From Methylotenera sp. (GTDB taxonomy: Bacteria > Pseudomonadota > Gammaproteobacteria > Burkholderiales > Methylophilaceae): a stretch of 64,000 nucleotides of DNA. The notes below the pieces were generated by a model. The model ran no database searches. It saw only the letters and a list, made by a program, of their open reading frames with translations, and was not told the origin of the DNA. The position numbers and the translations under genes are program-made. The stretch lies in NCBI GenBank assembly GCA_013141075.1, contig JABFRQ010000007.1, forward strand, positions 1-64,000. The letters are read 5' to 3'. Each line of letters begins with the position of its first letter. The stretch's first letter is position 1. Positions 56,643-64,000 of this stretch are shown piece by piece.

Positions 56643-58349
56643 ATGGCCAATACTGATTATGATTTAGATGATATTACGCCGATTAACTCAAACAAAGAGT
56701 TTATGCAGGCGCTGGCACAGCTTGGCCAAAGCCTGCGTGACCAAATTGAAATTGAGTGTGAAGCCTTTGCACTAGACCCAATTGCTAGCCAAGCACGGGT
56801 AGCACGCGTGCAAACTGACTATCAATACTTTTGCCAAACCTACTTTCCGCACTATGTACCAACGCCACACTTTAGCTTATTTCAGCAGTTTATTTTTAAA
56901 CGTTTACCTGAAATTATAGATGGCGATGCCGATGGCCGTGAGGTGCATGAAGCCCCGCGCGGTGAAGCAAAATCTACCTATGAAACACAGCTAGGCTCAT
57001 TATGGTGCATTGTCACCAATCGCAAGCATATGATAGGTATTATCATGAATACCGAAGAGCAAGCCGCTGAAATGCTAGAGAGCATTAAAGCAGAGCTTGA
57101 TACCAACCCTCGGTTGGCGATGGATTTTCCAAAGGCTACAGGCCAAGGCAAGGTATGGCAAGCCACTATGGCTATTACTGCTAACAATATTAAAATTCGC
57201 ATTGGTGGCACTGGTAAAAAAATACGTGGTATGAAACATGGCCCATATCGCCCAGACCTTATTTTTTTAGATGACTTAGAAAATGACGAGCAAGTCAAAC
57301 AAAAAGCCCAGCGCGATAAAACTGAAAAGTTTGTATTAAGCGCCGTGCTAGGTTTGGCACCACCCAGCGGCGGTATGGATGTATTTTGGGTGGGTACTAG
57401 CCTACATTACGATGCGGCGATTAACCGTGTATCACGCGCACCAGGCTGGCGTAGGCGCGTGTTCAAATCAATCATGGTGTGGCCTGATAATATGGCACTG
57501 TGGGAATCATGGGAAAACATCTTTACCCGTAGCGGTGAAGATGATGAAAAAATATCTTCAGAGGCTGAAGCCTTAGCCTTTTACCAAGCCAATGAAGCTG
57601 CTATGAATGCAGGTGCGGTAGTCAGCTGGCCACAAGTGCGCTCGCTATATCGCCTAATGTGCATGCGTGCCATTAACCATGATTCATTTAGCCAAGAGCA
57701 ACAAAATGAAGCTGGCAATGATGAAAGCGCACCATTTAAAGATATTCAGTTTTGGGTTAATCGCTTACCTGAGTGGGTATTCTTTGGTGCAATTGACCCA
57801 AGCTTGGGTAAAAAAGGCAAAACTGGCGACCCTTCAGCTATTTTAGTAGGTGGTTTAAACCGCAATACCATGGTACTAGATGTAGTAGAGGCTGATATTC
57901 AACGCCGTGTGCCAGACCTAATTATCAGCCGTGCTATTGACTTGCAAACAGAATATAACTGCGTGGCATGGGCAGTAGAAGCCGTGCAGTTTCAGTACTT
58001 TATGTTTACTGAAATTTTAAAACAAGCGGCACTGCGTGGCATTGCTTTCCCTGGTATTCCACATACGCCTGATAACGATAAAGACTTACGTATTATCAGC
58101 ATGCAGCCACATATCAATAATGGCTTAATTCGCTTGCATCGTAGCCAAAGTACCATGTTAGAGCAGCTTAAATTTTACCCAGAAGCTGATCATGATGATG
58201 GCCCAGATGCCCTTGAAATGCTTTGGAAAATAAGCAACCAATTTGGCGGTGAGTGGGAATATACAGGCGTTGGCCGCAACCATAGCCAGCAGCGTAGCAC
58301 CAGCCGCCGCAGTAGCAATAATAATGATGATTGGGATGATGATGACTAG
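56643..58349 (+). CDS. Terminase large subunit (Mu gp28-like)
   Basis: 568 aa. Walker A-like PRGEAKST at about 105-112; Walker B LIFLDD at 206-211; nuclease part with GAIDPSLGKKGKTGDPSAIL containing the first metal-binding aspartate and DHDDGPDALE near the end. It drives headful DNA packaging. The terminal DDWDDDD segment overlaps the portal gene start. Confidence 0.95.
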   Translation: MANTDYDLDDITPINSNKEFMQALAQLGQSLRDQIEIECEAFALDPIASQARVARVQTDYQYFCQTYFPHYVPTPHFSLFQQFIFKRLPEIIDGDADGREVHEAPRGEAKSTYETQLGSLWCIVTNRKHMIGIIMNTEEQAAEMLESIKAELDTNPRLAMDFPKATGQGKVWQATMAITANNIKIRIGGTGKKIRGMKHGPYRPDLIFLDDLENDEQVKQKAQRDKTEKFVLSAVLGLAPPSGGMDVFWVGTSLHYDAAINRVSRAPGWRRRVFKSIMVWPDNMALWESWENIFTRSGEDDEKISSEAEALAFYQANEAAMNAGAVVSWPQVRSLYRLMCMRAINHDSFSQEQQNEAGNDESAPFKDIQFWVNRLPEWVFFGAIDPSLGKKGKTGDPSAILVGGLNRNTMVLDVVEADIQRRVPDLIISRAIDLQTEYNCVAWAVEAVQFQYFMFTEILKQAALRGIAFPGIPHTPDNDKDLRIISMQPHINNGLIRLHRSQSTMLEQLKFYPEADHDDGPDALEMLWKISNQFGGEWEYTGVGRNHSQQRSTSRRSSNNNDDWDDDD

Positions 58350-59901
58350 AAAAAATAAAGCAAGTAAGGCCGCACTTGTAAAAAATAATAAACAAAATAT
58401 TGCTCAGCTAGATATGGAGCTTCAAGCTGGCCCACGCTCAAGCAATATGAATACGCTGAATTATCGCTCAGTCAATACGCTAGACCCAAGCCGCCTAGCA
58501 GGTGCATTTGCACTGGCAGACCAAGGCTATATTCATGACCAATCTACTCTATTTGAGCTTATTGAAGAGCAAGATTCACATATTTTTAGTGAGCTTTCAA
58601 AGCGCCGCCGCGCTGTTACAGGCCTAGGCTGGCAACTGCATGCACCTAAAGATGCTACGCAAGCTGAAATTACCCGCACTGAAGAATTAAGTGAGATGAT
58701 TGCATCAATTCCGCGCTTTGAAGATGCCCAATATGACTTAACAGATGCCATTGGCAAGGGCTTTGCAGCGCTAGAGATTGAGTGGGCAACAGGTAGTGAA
58801 TGGTTACCTAAAAACTTATTCTGGGTGCCACAGCGCTACTTTAAAATAGTGCGTGAAACTGGTGAAATTCAATACATGAAACAAGGTATGCCAGAGCCAT
58901 TACGCCAAAATGGCTGGATTATGCATGAGCATCGTGCAAAGTCTGGTTACATTGAACAAGCTGCTTTGTTTAGAGTACTCGCTTGGACTTATGCTTATAA
59001 AGCCTATAACCAGCGTGATATGCAACGCTTTTTAGAGGTTTACGGTTTACCACTACGCTTAGGTAAATACCCAAGTGGCATAGCACCTAAACAGCGCGAT
59101 GAGCTATTACGTGCAGTGCGCAACATTGGTAATGATGGTGCTGGTGTAGTGCCTAGCACTATGAGCATTGATTTTATTAGCGCACAAGCTGGTAAAGTAG
59201 ATGACTTTTTAAGCACTATTCAATATTGGGAAGCTAAGCAATCAAAAGCCATTTTAGGCGGTGAGCTAGATGGTAAATCTACCAGTGAAGCCCGCATTAT
59301 GATGTATGACAAAGTACGCCGTGAGATTTTAATGCACGATGTACGCCAAATTGAACCTACGATTAACCAGCAATTAGTAAAACCAATCATACTATTTAAT
59401 GGCATGTTTGCAGAAAACCGCATGCCAGTATTTAAGTACCAAACTGAAGAATCAGTTGACCAGCAAAAAATGGTAGATGTACTAGATAAAGCCTCAAAAA
59501 TGGGTATGCAGATTGATGTTGACTATGCCCATGAAGCTTTACAAATACCACGTGCTGATTCTAAGGCATTGATATTGGGTAAAGCGGCACCAGTAGTACC
59601 TACGCAGGATAATGCAGCGCTGATTAGGTTGGCAATGCTATCTATAGATAACCCAGATAATATAACACTCAATCAAATAGCACGTGAAAACCAATTGTCA
59701 CGTGAATCTGCACCAGCATGGAATGCTATATTAAATAGTATTAAAGTAATTATTGAAAATGCTACAAGCCTTGAAACCTTGCGTGATGACCTATTAAATA
59801 GCTTTGCAGACTTAAATACAGCAGACCTGACAAAAGTGATGGAAGTAGCCTTTGCTGCAGCAGAGTTAGCTGGTATTGATGATGTGAATAATGGCAATTG
59901 A
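58342..59901 (+). CDS. Portal protein (Mu gp29/DUF935)
   Basis: About 519 aa from ATG 58342, which overlaps the terminase stop. DPSRLAGAFALADQGYIHDQ, SHIFSELSKRRRAVTGLGWQ and MQRFLEVYGLPLRLGKYPSG are typical of the Mu portal family. Twelve copies form the DNA entry channel of the head. Confidence 0.94.
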   Translation: MTRKNKASKAALVKNNKQNIAQLDMELQAGPRSSNMNTLNYRSVNTLDPSRLAGAFALADQGYIHDQSTLFELIEEQDSHIFSELSKRRRAVTGLGWQLHAPKDATQAEITRTEELSEMIASIPRFEDAQYDLTDAIGKGFAALEIEWATGSEWLPKNLFWVPQRYFKIVRETGEIQYMKQGMPEPLRQNGWIMHEHRAKSGYIEQAALFRVLAWTYAYKAYNQRDMQRFLEVYGLPLRLGKYPSGIAPKQRDELLRAVRNIGNDGAGVVPSTMSIDFISAQAGKVDDFLSTIQYWEAKQSKAILGGELDGKSTSEARIMMYDKVRREILMHDVRQIEPTINQQLVKPIILFNGMFAENRMPVFKYQTEESVDQQKMVDVLDKASKMGMQIDVDYAHEALQIPRADSKALILGKAAPVVPTQDNAALIRLAMLSIDNPDNITLNQIARENQLSRESAPAWNAILNSIKVIIENATSLETLRDDLLNSFADLNTADLTKVMEVAFAAAELAGIDDVNNGN

Positions 59902-61084
59902 CGCTGCATTTAATCGTCCATTTCAAGAGCAGGTAGATTTTTTTAGACAAAAAATAAATCTGCCAAGTGAACGCTGGGATGATGTTTTTAAATCAGCACA
60001 TGATCGTGCTTTTATTATTGCAGGGGCAACTAAAGCAGATTTGCTTGATAGCTTTCGTAGCGCAGTAGATCAGGCGATTGAGCAGGGCAAAAGCTTAAAG
60101 TGGTTTCAAAATGAGTTTGATCGGATTGTTGATCAGCATGGTTGGATAGGTTGGACTGGTGAAGGCAGTAAAAAAGGCCGTGATTGGCGCAGTAAAATTA
60201 TCTATCAGACCAATATGAGCACCAGTTATGCCGCTGGCCGTCAAAAGCAATTGAATGACCCTGACTTGCTTAAAATGCGGCCATATCGTACTTATGTACA
60301 TGCTGATGGTGTACGCCATCCACGCCTAATGCACCAAAGCTGGAATGGTATTACCTTGCCTGCTGATGATGTATTTTGGGATAGCCATACTGCGCCCAAT
60401 GGCTGGTTTTGCCATTGCCGTATTGAAAGCGCCAGCGCGCGTGATTATCGTGCGGCACAGGCACAAGGTAAGGCTATTAAGCCCGATGGCTGGGATAAGG
60501 TTGACCCTAAAACAGGTGAATATATTGGTATTGATAAAGGTTTTGGCTATGCGCCAGGGGGAAATGTTAATACGCCACTACGTAGCTTTATACAGGATAA
60601 GTTAATTAAATATCCACCAGCAATAGCAAAAGCATTAAGTAGGGAGCTTAATAGAAAAATTGCAGTATCAACCCCTGCTGATATTTTTGCTTTAAATGCA
60701 CTAAGTAACAAATCAACTATTGAGCCACTTTGGCTTGGTTTTTTTGAAAAATATGAGGATATTAAACAAAAATTAGATTTAAATTTATTAGGCTATTTAA
60801 TATTACTACCAGCAGACTCAGTACGGCACATTGAATATAGTCATGGAAGCGATGGCGGAAATCAGCGCCCAGCATTGCCTAAGGACTTTACCCTTATTTA
60901 TGAAATATTAAATAATTATGATGATGTACGCTTAGGCGATATATCAAGGCATAATCAACCAACGTTAGTTTTTACAAAGCTAGTTGAAAATGAAACTTAT
61001 AGATTAGTATTTCAGGTATTAAATGGTAAGCGTAACAAAAGCTTACAGTTGATTTCAATGGTTATAAAGCTTATAAAAAAATAG
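59891..61084 (+). CDS. MuF head morphogenesis protein with C-terminal toxin-like domain
   Basis: 397 aa. Residues 1-255 are the Mu F domain (FQNEFDRIVDQHGWIGWTGE, DWRSKIIYQTNMSTSYAAGR, APNGWFCHCRIESASARDYR). Residues 285-397 are an extra domain with SVRHIEYSHGSDGGNQRPAL, PKDFTLIYEILNNYDDVRLG, LVFTKLVENETYRLVFQVLN and LQLISMVIKL, like the PBECR (Barnase-EndoU-ColicinE5/D-RelE-like) nuclease domains fused to MuF in many phages. Such proteins may be delivered with DNA and act as effectors. Codon use of the extra domain is AT-richer. Confidence 0.88.
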   Translation: MAIDAAFNRPFQEQVDFFRQKINLPSERWDDVFKSAHDRAFIIAGATKADLLDSFRSAVDQAIEQGKSLKWFQNEFDRIVDQHGWIGWTGEGSKKGRDWRSKIIYQTNMSTSYAAGRQKQLNDPDLLKMRPYRTYVHADGVRHPRLMHQSWNGITLPADDVFWDSHTAPNGWFCHCRIESASARDYRAAQAQGKAIKPDGWDKVDPKTGEYIGIDKGFGYAPGGNVNTPLRSFIQDKLIKYPPAIAKALSRELNRKIAVSTPADIFALNALSNKSTIEPLWLGFFEKYEDIKQKLDLNLLGYLILLPADSVRHIEYSHGSDGGNQRPALPKDFTLIYEILNNYDDVRLGDISRHNQPTLVFTKLVENETYRLVFQVLNGKRNKSLQLISMVIKLIKK

Positions 61085-61169
61085 AAAGGTGGGGTATCAG
61101 TGCTTTGCTTTGCAACCCTTGATACTTACGTCCGTAACGAATCCACCACAAACATTTTAAGGCTAAACG

Positions 61170-61646
61170 ATGATAGAAGTCAAATTTGACAATAAAACAG
61201 TCTTACAAGCCTTAGGTAAGCTAGCTAATGCTTCAGCTAATCCGCGCCCTGCATTGCTTTCAATTGGTGAAGACCTTGTTAAATCAACTAAGAATCGCTT
61301 TAATGAAAGTCGTGGCCCCGATGGTAAAGCATGGGCACCTAACAGTCCACTAACACTTATACGCAAACGTGGTACTAAGCCTTTAATTGATAACGGTATT
61401 CTACGTGACCAAATTAGCTATGCTGAAGAAGGCAATACCTTAACTATATTTTCTACTTTAGAGTATGCCGCTACTCAACAATTTGGTGCAAAAAAAGGTG
61501 CATTTGGTAGAACAAAACGTAATGCTCCAATCCCATGGGGTGATATTCCTTCACGGCCTTTTTTAGGAATTTCTTTCGGTGATGAGCAGATGATTGAAGA
61601 AACAATTAGTGACTATTTAATAGATGTTTTGAATCAAGTTAAATAG
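61170..61646 (+). CDS. Virion morphogenesis protein (Mu gpG)
   Basis: 158 aa; ASANPRPALLSIGEDLVKST, DGKAWAPNSPLTLIRKRGTK and RPFLGISFGDEQMIEETISD match the phage_tail_S/Mu G family, a tail completion protein. Last gene before the attL-like end. The 85 bp before it hold no separate immunity gene. Confidence 0.92.
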   Translation: MIEVKFDNKTVLQALGKLANASANPRPALLSIGEDLVKSTKNRFNESRGPDGKAWAPNSPLTLIRKRGTKPLIDNGILRDQISYAEEGNTLTIFSTLEYAATQQFGAKKGAFGRTKRNAPIPWGDIPSRPFLGISFGDEQMIEETISDYLIDVLNQVK

Positions 61647-61750
61647 GCATTTGTTTATCTATTAAATGTCATTAAACTGGTATTTATCCTGCATTATTTT
61701 ATTTAATTAAATCTAATAAACTGTATTTAATTACGAAAATTTAAACAATT

Positions 61751-61847
61751 TCATCCTAAATTCAAAATTTATTTGTTTTACCCTCAACCCTAATAAACAA
61801 GCTGCTTTCAAGCCTTTTTTGTTTGTAATATTCATCCTATTTCTAAT
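61751..61847 (-). promoter_or_regulatory. Putative transposase-binding sites at the attL-like end
   Basis: TCATCCTAAATTCAAA (61751-61766), exact inverse of TTTGAATTTAGGATGA seen at the other end, and the weaker TCATCCTATTTCTAAT (61832-61847) 11 bp from the tip. The wide spacing (81 bp) is like Mu attL. No gene in 61647-61942. Confidence 0.72.
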
Positions 61848-61858
61848 ACTACCCTACT

Positions 61859-61863
61859 TTCTG
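61859..61863. repeat. Target-site duplication, right copy (TTCTG)
   Basis: Followed by TCGGTTTGATGGCG, the missing half of the REP-like element at 25437-25496. Confidence 0.8.
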
Positions 61864-61942
61864 TCGGTTTGATGGCGTGAAAAAATCGTTATATTCTATC
61901 TTTAGGGTGTTATGCATATAAACCCCTATCTTTAAATCACAA

Positions 61943-62875
61943 TCAATTCATCACTTTAATACCAAACTCACGCGGCATAGTAGGCATTAGTAATTTGTCG
62001 GCTTTAACTAGCTCTGTTGCTGTACTTAAACTTTTTACCATTAAATGAATGGCATGTAGCAAGGTGTGCCGCTCACTTGCCACCATACAAGCCAATTGCA
62101 AACTTTGTACCAAACTTGCACGCTCTTGCAGCGTTAAACCTGTGTCTGCATTATCTAGTTGCTGCCCAATATTATTGATGCTCACATATGCATCTAAAAA
62201 CGGGCGAAACGGCTCTATTAAATCATCGGCCAAGTTAAAGGCGTTAAGCTCACTGCAATGGTGCATGCCTAAGGCTGGGATAAAGCCAAACTGCACCAGC
62301 TCCCTTGCAATGGCTGCACGTAAAATAGCGTAGCCATAATTAAGTGCGGCATTGGGTAAATCTTCGCCATGCCGTTTAAACGCATCATGGTTGATGCCAT
62401 CAAACAGCACATTAAAATAAAGTCGTGCAGCTTGTGCCTCGCAATTTTGGCTGTCTCCACTATCTACCTCAGCAGCTAATCTAGTTAAGCGTGCGTGTTC
62501 CCTGCCGCATAACTTTAATGTAGCCGCTTGGTTAGTAATTTTTTGCTTAATGATTAACTGCCATAATCGCTTGGTAAACGGTTTAGACCAAGCGATTTGC
62601 GCACGCAACATACCCGCTTGGCGGCTATGCGGTAAAAAGCTGGTGAATAAGCCGTTGGGCGTGTGCATTTCATTACAGGTAATGATGGCGATATTTTCAT
62701 CAGCACATGCAGAAAGTAAGGCGCTGGTGAGCGTAATTTGCGGCGATTCCAACACGATGCTGGCAATATCTTCTAGCGCCAAATTCACCTCGCCACTTTC
62801 TTGCTCACAACGTAGCTGGCGGTTTTTAAGCGAGAGCCGCGCAGGGCGGCTAATCAGCAGATTCTGCCAAGCCAT
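61943..62875 (-). CDS. cas1: CRISPR-associated endonuclease Cas1 (type II-C)
   Basis: 310 aa. N-terminal beta domain (MAWQNLLISRPARLSLKNRQ) and the conserved metal-site region with NAALNYGYAILRAAIARELV, FIPALGMHHCSELNAFNLAD and DDLIEPFRPFLDAYV, carrying the histidine and aspartate ligands. With Cas2 it integrates spacers. It overlaps cas9 by 26 bp. It is intact, but separated from cas2 by the prophage. Confidence 0.95.
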   Translation of the reverse strand: MAWQNLLISRPARLSLKNRQLRCEQESGEVNLALEDIASIVLESPQITLTSALLSACADENIAIITCNEMHTPNGLFTSFLPHSRQAGMLRAQIAWSKPFTKRLWQLIIKQKITNQAATLKLCGREHARLTRLAAEVDSGDSQNCEAQAARLYFNVLFDGINHDAFKRHGEDLPNAALNYGYAILRAAIARELVQFGFIPALGMHHCSELNAFNLADDLIEPFRPFLDAYVSINNIGQQLDNADTGLTLQERASLVQSLQLACMVASERHTLLHAIHLMVKSLSTATELVKADKLLMPTMPREFGIKVMN

Positions 62876-64000
62876 GGCGTGGCTCCTGTTTTACTTCAAA
62901 CACGTTACCTAAAACATCTACTTGTAACTTTTTGAAAGCTGCAAGTCGTTGAACGCCAATACCCTCTTTTTTCCAAGACCTATCATGCCCCTCAATGTTA
63001 ATAGCACCTGTGCCACGGTGCGCCCCTTTAAAGTAACCACGCAAAAATGCCCCATCGTCGCCATCTTTATCACTAATCAAAATCAAATCATTATTACAAA
63101 GGCTAAATGCAAACTGATAGGTCTCATCCATTTCAGGCCAATCTTGCTCTAGCGTTGCCTGTTTAATGGCTTTATTCGGCAACACGCCGCTAACACGGTC
63201 GGCTAAATAAATAGGCACTAGATAAAACCTACCTGCTTTGGTGAACACATCCACACGCAACATTTCACCGTTGTCTGCCAAGCCGCCGCGCACTAGCACA
63301 CCTGTTTTGGTGGTGCGCTCCAACTTAACGCCTTTGATTAAACGACCAAAAGCGTCGTCGCTTTCTTCGCCGTTTTTACCTAAGTAAAACGGTTTAGCAA
63401 ACGGTTCTTTGCCACCTGTCAGTATGCGTTTTTTCAAGGCCTCGTATAAATTGGCGTTGCGCGTTTCTTTTTCGGGGATATTTTCTATGCTAGCTAAGCT
63501 TAAATCTTGCAATTTGGTTTTGCTGGTGGTGACTGGCTTTTCACCCGTCATACGTTTAGTAGAGCGAATTTTCTCATCATGTACACCGCCTGTTGCCTTG
63601 CGTGTGGGCGCACGAGAGACAAATACTTCATCCAATGCGTCTTTAACATCAAGTCTAAAATCTGCCCAAGGCAATGGAAAATCTCGCCCGTCTTTTTTCT
63701 GATAATTGGTTGCAACAATCTCACCAGTATCCGTATCAATAATTTCTAAATTACGCGTGCTATCGCCAGCTTTTTTATCGCTCGCCCATAACTCCTTTCT
63801 ACGCGAATAATCCGATACACGCTTTACAAAACCTTGCGTGGTGCAAGCTACCACGGCGGCATCTAAAGCATGGTGCAAGTCTCCATCGGCACGCACTTTA
63901 AGCAAACCCCAATGGGCGGCAAAAATGACGTCACCGCGCCATTGCGGGTTTGTACTTTGATTTTGTTTTCACTCGGTGCAAATTGCAGATTAAGTTTTAA
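62850..64000 (-). pseudogene. cas9: cas9 (type II-C), 3' part, with a frameshift near 63,920
   Basis: The C-terminal third of a Neisseria-type Cas9: KVRADGDLHHALDAAVVACT is the RuvC-III motif, and GEMLRVDVFTKAGRFYLVPI and FKGAHRGTGAINIEGHDRSW lie in the PAM-interacting/wedge region. The frame of this part runs from 62850 to about 63918. Upstream of that the Cas9-like frame (LNLQFAPSENKIKVQTRNGA VTSFL) continues in another phase; joining the two needs one extra base between TTTTTG and GCCCATTGG. In the 3' frame there are stops at 63971 and 63992. HNH and RuvC-I/II lie off the right edge. Confidence 0.8.

Larger units (their letters stand above)
25502..61858. mobile_element. Complete Mu-like transposable prophage, 36,357 bp
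   Basis: The element carries MuA and MuB homologues, Mu-type head and tail genes, and all expected modules. It is bounded by the 5-bp direct repeat TTCTG (25497-25501 and 61859-61863). Removing it and one repeat copy restores the perfect hairpin ACCGACTTCTGTCGGT. The tips are AGTA...TACT. Closely spaced transposase sites lie at the com/dam end (equivalent to Mu attR) and widely spaced ones at the gpG end (attL), so relative to the window the phage is inserted in reverse. Length is that of Mu (about 37 kb). Confidence 0.93.

Noticed and set aside
61647-61942. Immunity gene for the MuF toxin-like domain at the right prophage end
   Set aside because: No frame of useful length is present; the region is made of transposase sites and AT-rich DNA.

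Overview
The window reads as a chromosomal segment of a proteobacterium, most likely a betaproteobacterium; Methylophilaceae would fit but this is a low-confidence guess. The pointers are a Neisseria-type II-C Cas9/Cas1/Cas2, a CstA plus YbdD pair, an ordinary Lgt, and a long chromosomal integron. There are no rRNA or tRNA genes to place it more firmly. Four blocks can be recognised.

Block 1 (1-21.1 kb) is the distal part of a large chromosomal integron. I count 50 full-length attC sites (about 57-64 bp, R'' ending in YAAC and R' starting with GTTA), all in one orientation; the integrase and attI must lie off the left edge. About 26 cassette genes are present. They include small lipoproteins, membrane proteins, two VOC proteins, a GNAT acetyltransferase, a PH-domain protein, NIPSNAP, a TPR lipoprotein, a zinc-ribbon protein, and an HTH/Clp-N gene pair with its own promoter. 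Interleaved are 25 near-identical copies of a noncoding cassette of about 307 bp, called 'NC cassette' here. It has a strongly G/T-biased top strand and a conserved hairpin near its start. The array ends in a decayed attC and a relic NC cassette just before lgt.

Block 2 (21.2-24.7 kb) is core chromosome: lgt, an unrecognised 59-aa gene behind a consensus sigma-54 promoter, and the cstA-ybdD operon.

Block 3 is a type II-C CRISPR-Cas locus (24.87-25.42 kb plus 61.94-64.0 kb, operon on the minus strand: cas9, cas1, cas2, then a two-spacer array). It looks broken twice. A complete Mu-like prophage sits between cas1 and cas2, and the visible part of cas9 carries a frameshift just before its RuvC-III motif.

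Block 4 (25,502-61,858; 36,357 bp) is the prophage, flanked by the 5-bp duplication TTCTG. From right to left it has a packaging/lysis arm on the plus strand (lysozyme, holin-like protein, nuclease, nested Rz/Rz1, DksA-like protein, terminase, portal, MuF with a C-terminal toxin-like domain, gpG), then a repressor. The early genes follow on the minus strand (Ner-like, transposase A and B, Gam, HU, GemA, Mor-like). Still on the minus strand come the head protease/scaffold, capsid, tail, fibres and a Com-Dam pair at the far end. Compared with Mu, the lysis-to-G block has moved to the other side of the repressor and is inverted. At the place it vacated, between Mor and gene I, sit three small genes separated by attC sites nearly identical to those of the host integron. 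Three late promoters share one element, the likely target of the single Mor/C-family activator.
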